The translations under genes and the position numbers were made by a program. A stretch of 8,418 bases of DNA from an uncultured Clostridium sp. (GTDB taxonomy: Bacteria; Bacillota; Clostridia; Lachnospirales; Lachnospiraceae): NCBI GenBank assembly GCA_947643685.1, contig CANRXD010000051.1, forward strand, positions 1 through 8,418, in the 5' to 3' direction. Positions 4,816 through 8,418 of the stretch are shown piece by piece. The notes beneath the pieces were generated by a model. That model saw only the letters and a list, made by a program, of their open reading frames with translations. It searched no databases and was not told the origin of the DNA. Each line of letters starts with the position of its first letter. The first letter of the stretch is position 1.

Positions 4816-7503
4816 ATGGAACAAAATGAGCTAAAAAATATTTATACAGAGACAAAGACAGCTCCCGGGGAAAAAAGGAAAAAATTCCACAGGTCCGGTT
4901 CGTCTTTGATTCGGCCGGGGGACGGGCTTCTGGTGGCCTTTTTTGTGCCGGTTGTCATAATGATTATTATTTTTATCCAGAGGGGAATTTTCCCGTTTGG
5001 AGAGGAGAGCTTTCTGCGGACAGATATGTACCATCAGTATGCTCCCTTCTTTTCTGAATTTCAATATAAGCTGAGAAATGGCGGGAGCCTTTTATATAGC
5101 TGGGATGTGGGAATGGGAGTCAATTTTGCGGCTTTGTATGCCTACTATCTGGCCAGTCCTTTCAACTGGCTTCTGATTTTATGCCCAAAGGCCTATATTA
5201 TCGAGTTCATGAGTTATATGATCGTTCTGAAAATCGGCCTGTCCGGCTTAAGCTTTGCCTGGTATTTGAAAAAGCACTGCCGCGGTAATTCGGTTGGCGT
5301 TGGCTTTTTCGGGATATTCTATGCTCTTTCCGGTTACATGGCGGCATACAGCTGGAATATTATGTGGCTGGACTGTATCATTCTGTTTCCGCTGATCGTT
5401 ATGGGGCTGGAAAGACTGGTGAAAAAGGAAAGAGGATTCCTTTACTGTATTACCCTGGGACTTTCTATTCTGTCCAACTACTATATCTCCATCATGACCT
5501 GCATTTTCATGGTCCTGTATTTTGGGGCTCTTCTGATTCTGGAAAAACCAGGCCCTGTGAAAAAGTATGTGATGGCCTGCGTCCGGTTTGGGATCTATTC
5601 TCTTCTTTCCGGTGCCCTGGCTGCCTTTGTGCTCTTGCCGGAGGTTTATGTATTGAAGACCACCGCCTCAGGAGATATTAACTTCCCGAAGACTTTAAGC
5701 TCATATTTTCCGATTTTTGACATGCTTGCCCGCCATATTGGCAATGTGGAGACGGAAATTGGTCTGGATCACTGGCCGAATATTTACTGCGGAGTGGCGG
5801 TGTTAATGTTTTTCCTTTTATATCTGGCATGCAAAAAAATTTCTGTGAAGGAAAAGGCCGTGTATTGCGGTATGCTTTTGATTTTTTTTGCAAGCTTTTC
5901 CGTCAACGCCTTAAACTTTATGTGGCACGGGTTCCACTATCCCAACAGTCTGCCATGCAGACAGTCCTTTATTTATATCTTTTTGATGCTTTTCATGTGT
6001 TTTAGGGCTTTCATGCATCTGAGGACCACACCAAAACGTCATGTGGCTTTGGCGTACTGGGGAAGTATCTGCTTTGTGATTCTGGCAGAAAAACTTGTGG
6101 AGCAGGAGCATTTCCATTTCTCTGTTTATTATGTGGCAATTCTGTTTTTGTCCATGTATGCAGGACTGATTTATTTGTATAGAAGAAAGCGGCGTGAAAC
6201 GGCACTTTTTCTGGCTTTGGCAGTGGTGTCCATTGAGGCGGCTGTCAACACCACAGTGACCAGTGTGACCACCACCAGCCGGGAGGCATACACAAGGGAC
6301 AACAAGGATGTGATCTCTCTGGTGGAAGGACTTCAGCCTGCCGGAGATTTTTACAGGATTGAAAAGGAGACAAGAAAAACGAAAAATGATGGGGCATGGA
6401 TGAACTTCCCGTCAGTGTCTCTGTTTTCATCAACGGCCAATGCGGATCTGACTAAGTTCTTCAAACGCCTTGGCTGTGAGGCATCTACCAATGCATACAG
6501 CATCACAGGCAGCACCCCTTTTGTGGACAGCCTGCTTTCCGTGAAGTATGCCCTGTATTCTGAAGCTGTGTCCGGTACGGATCTTGTCCGCAATGTGGCG
6601 GAAAGCGGCGGAACCTATCTTTGTGAAAACCGCTATACACTTCCGCTGGGCTTTGTGATATCCCCGGATGTGGAGGATAACTGGCAGTATGCCATGGATA
6701 ATCCGGCAGAGGTGCAGAATGACCTGTGTCTGATTCTGGGAAGTGATGATGTACTGGTTTCCGTAGACAGTGAATCTTCTGGTTCCACATGCAGATTTAC
6801 TGCGGATATGACCGGAGAATACTATGTATTTGTTCAGAATAAACGTGTCAAGGGAGTGAAGGCGGATCTTCCCACGGGTCAGAAAACTTTTAATAACACA
6901 GACCGGGGATACCTTCTGGAGCTGGGAACCATAGGAGTCGGAAATGAAGTGGTTCTGACCGCTGAGGAATCCGGGGAGGTTCTGAATGCCCTGGTGTATC
7001 GGTTCTCCGAGCGGGCCCTGATTTCGGTTTATGAAACTTTAAACCGGATGCCGATGCATCTTACAAGCTGGACTGACACGGAGCTTTCCGGCACAGTGGA
7101 GGCAGAAGAGGCAGGCCTTTTATTCACCTCAATTCCCTATGATGAAGGGTGGACCGTGTCCATTGACGGACAGAAAGTGACGCCCAGAAAGGTTTTTGAG
7201 GCATTTCTGGCAGTTGATATCCCGGCGGGAAGTCATCAGGTGCTTCTTACCTACTTCCCGGGAGGACTGGCCCATGGGATTATGATATCAGCAGCAGCGC
7301 TATTTATTCTGTTAATTTTATTTATCATAAATATTTATGCGTCCGGCAGCAGACGCACCGCCGCACATGAAAGTCCGGCAGACGCATCTGAAATTTCTGA
7401 AAGCCAGCCGCCTGCCCGGCAGCAGACGTTCAGGGGAAACCAGGAAGCAGAAAGCCATGAGAGTCTGATGACAGTGAATATTACAGAGGAGGAAGAAAAA
7501 TGA
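4816..7503 (+). CDS. YfhO-family polytopic membrane protein, probable GT-C glycosyltransferase
   Basis: YfhO-family proteins are large membrane enzymes; the Bacillus and Listeria members are implicated in adding a sugar from a lipid carrier to lipoteichoic acid outside the cell. This one has 895 residues. After a basic cytoplasmic start, TM1 spans about 36-57. The first outer loop carries the hallmark [14 protein letters not shown] (66-79), with Asp70 at the probable catalytic site, and [11 protein letters not shown] (94-104). About a dozen helices follow to about 480. Residues 485-815 form an extracytoplasmic domain ending in the conserved [11 protein letters not shown] (775-785) and [19 protein letters not shown] (799-817). 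A last TM (818-841) leads to a Ser/Glu-rich cytoplasmic tail of about 54 residues. AGGAG (4802-4806) lies 9 nt before the ATG. It follows the GtrA gene by 14 nt and overlaps argH by ATGA. The acceptor polymer and sugar are unknown. Confidence 0.9.
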   Translation: MEQNELKNIYTETKTAPGEKRKKFHRSGSSLIRPGDGLLVAFFVPVVIMIIIFIQRGIFPFGEESFLRTDMYHQYAPFFSEFQYKLRNGGSLLYSWDVGMGVNFAALYAYYLASPFNWLLILCPKAYIIEFMSYMIVLKIGLSGLSFAWYLKKHCRGNSVGVGFFGIFYALSGYMAAYSWNIMWLDCIILFPLIVMGLERLVKKERGFLYCITLGLSILSNYYISIMTCIFMVLYFGALLILEKPGPVKKYVMACVRFGIYSLLSGALAAFVLLPEVYVLKTTASGDINFPKTLSSYFPIFDMLARHIGNVETEIGLDHWPNIYCGVAVLMFFLLYLACKKISVKEKAVYCGMLLIFFASFSVNALNFMWHGFHYPNSLPCRQSFIYIFLMLFMCFRAFMHLRTTPKRHVALAYWGSICFVILAEKLVEQEHFHFSVYYVAILFLSMYAGLIYLYRRKRRETALFLALAVVSIEAAVNTTVTSVTTTSREAYTRDNKDVISLVEGLQPAGDFYRIEKETRKTKNDGAWMNFPSVSLFSSTANADLTKFFKRLGCEASTNAYSITGSTPFVDSLLSVKYALYSEAVSGTDLVRNVAESGGTYLCENRYTLPLGFVISPDVEDNWQYAMDNPAEVQNDLCLILGSDDVLVSVDSESSGSTCRFTADMTGEYYVFVQNKRVKGVKADLPTGQKTFNNTDRGYLLELGTIGVGNEVVLTAEESGEVLNALVYRFSERALISVYETLNRMPMHLTSWTDTELSGTVEAEEAGLLFTSIPYDEGWTVSIDGQKVTPRKVFEAFLAVDIPAGSHQVLLTYFPGGLAHGIMISAAALFILLILFIINIYASGSRRTAAHESPADASEISESQPPARQQTFRGNQEAESHESLMTVNITEEEEK
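7486..7503 (+). promoter_or_regulatory. argH ribosome binding site inside the YfhO gene, ATGA stop-start overlap
   Basis: GAGGAGG (7486-7492) is both the codons of Glu891-Glu893 of YfhO and a near-perfect Shine-Dalgarno site 7 nt before the argH ATG (7500-7502). The YfhO TGA (7501-7503) overlaps that ATG. Translational coupling is expected, and no separate promoter for argH is evident nearby. Confidence 0.85.
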
Positions 7504-8418
7504 AGCTCTGGGGAGGACGATTTACAAAAGAAACCAATCAATTCGTGCAAAATTTCAATGAATCCATTTCTTTTGATCAGAAATTTTACAGACAGGATAT
7601 TGCAGGCAGCATCGCCCATGTGACCATGCTTGCCAGACAGGGGATTATTTCGGCTGAAGATAAGGATGTCATTGTAAAGGGGCTGGAAGGGATCAGAGAA
7701 GATCTGGAGGCCGGACGGCTTGCCATTGCTGACGGGTATGAGGATATCCATTCTTTTGTGGAGGCGGTACTCACAGAGCGCGTGGGAGAAGCAGGAAAGA
7801 GACTCCATACGGGAAGAAGCAGAAATGACCAGGTGGCTCTGGATATGAAGCTTTATATCAGAGATGAGATTGATGAGCTGGACGATCTCTTAAAGACGCT
7901 TTTGACCGAACTTCTTTCTCTGATGGAGGAACATCTTCATACGTATATGCCCGGCTTTACCCATTTACAGAAAGCGCAGCCGGTAACTCTGGCCCACCAT
8001 GTGGGTGCCTATTATGAAATGTTCCGCCGTGACAGGGGCAGGCTTGGGGATGTGCGTAAGCGCTTAAACTACTGTCCTCTGGGTTCCGGGGCCCTGGCAG
8101 GAACCACGTATCCTCTGGACAGAGAGTATACGGCAAAACTTCTGGATTTTGATGGTCCCACTTTAAACAGCATGGATTCTGTTTCCGATCGGGATTATGT
8201 GATTGAACTGCTTTCGGCTCTTTCCGTTATATCCATGCATCTGAGCCGGTTTTCCGAGGAAATTATTATATGGAACAGCAATGAGTACCGGTTTGTGGAA
8301 ATGGATGATTCATACAGCACCGGAAGCAGCATCATGCCCCAGAAAAAGAATCCGGATATTGCGGAGCTGATCCGTGGAAAATCCGGCCGGGTTTACGGTT
8401 CACTGATGTCAATCCTCA
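7500..8418 (+). CDS. argH: Argininosuccinate lyase, N-terminal two thirds, cut by window edge
   Basis: ArgH splits argininosuccinate into arginine and fumarate, the last step of arginine synthesis, as a cytosolic homotetramer of the fumarase/aspartase superfamily. From ATG 7500 the frame is open for 306 codons to the window edge, of an expected 460 or so. All visible signatures are intact: MKLWGGRF (1-8), the substrate loop [10 protein letters not shown] (103-112), [11 protein letters not shown] (152-162) with His155 as likely catalytic His, [13 protein letters not shown] (193-205), and the superfamily signature [12 protein letters not shown] (275-286), whose serine loop supplies the catalytic base. 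The start is fixed by GAGGAGG 7 nt upstream and by the conserved N-terminus. It overlaps the YfhO stop by ATGA. The frequent partner argG is not in the window, and the upstream gene is a membrane glycosyltransferase instead. Confidence 0.97.
   Translation, partial: MKLWGGRFTKETNQFVQNFNESISFDQKFYRQDIAGSIAHVTMLARQGIISAEDKDVIVKGLEGIREDLEAGRLAIADGYEDIHSFVEAVLTERVGEAGKRLHTGRSRNDQVALDMKLYIRDEIDELDDLLKTLLTELLSLMEEHLHTYMPGFTHLQKAQPVTLAHHVGAYYEMFRRDRGRLGDVRKRLNYCPLGSGALAGTTYPLDREYTAKLLDFDGPTLNSMDSVSDRDYVIELLSALSVISMHLSRFSEEIIIWNSNEYRFVEMDDSYSTGSSIMPQKKNPDIAELIRGKSGRVYGSLMSIL

Noticed and set aside
7335..7808. Leftward 157-codon frame over the yfhO/argH junction
   Set aside because: It is antisense to conserved parts of both genes and has no independent support.
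1..8418. CRISPR array, tRNA or rRNA gene, insertion sequence, prophage or defence gene
   Set aside because: No spaced direct repeats, cloverleaf, transposase, integrase or nuclease signature was found on either strand.

Overview
The window looks like chromosomal DNA of a mid-GC Clostridia member, most likely a Lachnospiraceae relative. This rests on gene families (a divergent BCCT carrier, a DUF5722 protein, YitT, a class Ic aspartate aminotransferase, GtrA, YfhO, ArgH), purine-rich Shine-Dalgarno sites, sigma-A-like promoters and short AT-rich spacers. The species cannot be named from this alone. I see no tRNA, rRNA, CRISPR array, insertion sequence or phage gene.

Layout. (1) 1-441, minus strand: the N-terminal 147 residues of a BCCT-family transporter running off the left edge. 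(2) 442-733: a divergent control region. It has a TATAAT promoter for the transporter embedded in a 9-bp inverted repeat, and a TTGAAG-17-TATAAT promoter for the rightward genes followed by a leader of about 140 nt with a clear hairpin. (3) 734-2719: a secreted DUF5722 glycosidase-like TIM barrel and a YitT-family membrane protein, 6 nt apart and probably one operon. (4) 2720-2968: a spacer with two overlapping, mutually exclusive hairpins, then a promoter and a short leader. (5) 2969-4249: a class Ic aspartate aminotransferase ending in a strong intrinsic terminator. (6) 4385-8418: a tightly packed run of a GtrA-family protein, a YfhO-family GT-C-like membrane protein and argH (cut by the right edge). 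YfhO and argH overlap by ATGA, and the argH ribosome binding site lies inside the last Glu codons of YfhO.

How the genes fit together. GtrA plus YfhO is the export-and-transfer half of the three-part scheme in which a polyprenyl-phosphate sugar is made inside, carried across by a GtrA protein and added to a cell-surface polymer by a YfhO-type enzyme. The cytoplasmic sugar-loading enzyme (CsbB/GtrB type) is not in the window. The aminotransferase makes or uses aspartate, the nitrogen donor for argininosuccinate, and argH consumes argininosuccinate, so the two could be linked metabolically, but a terminator and two membrane genes separate them. The DUF5722 protein keeps both acidic residues expected of a clan GH-A glycosidase, but its substrate is unknown.

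The points most worth following are the GtrA-YfhO pair coupled to argH, the unassigned DUF5722 enzyme with its structured leader, the Asp in the ion-coupling segment of the BCCT carrier, and the overlapping hairpins before the aminotransferase.
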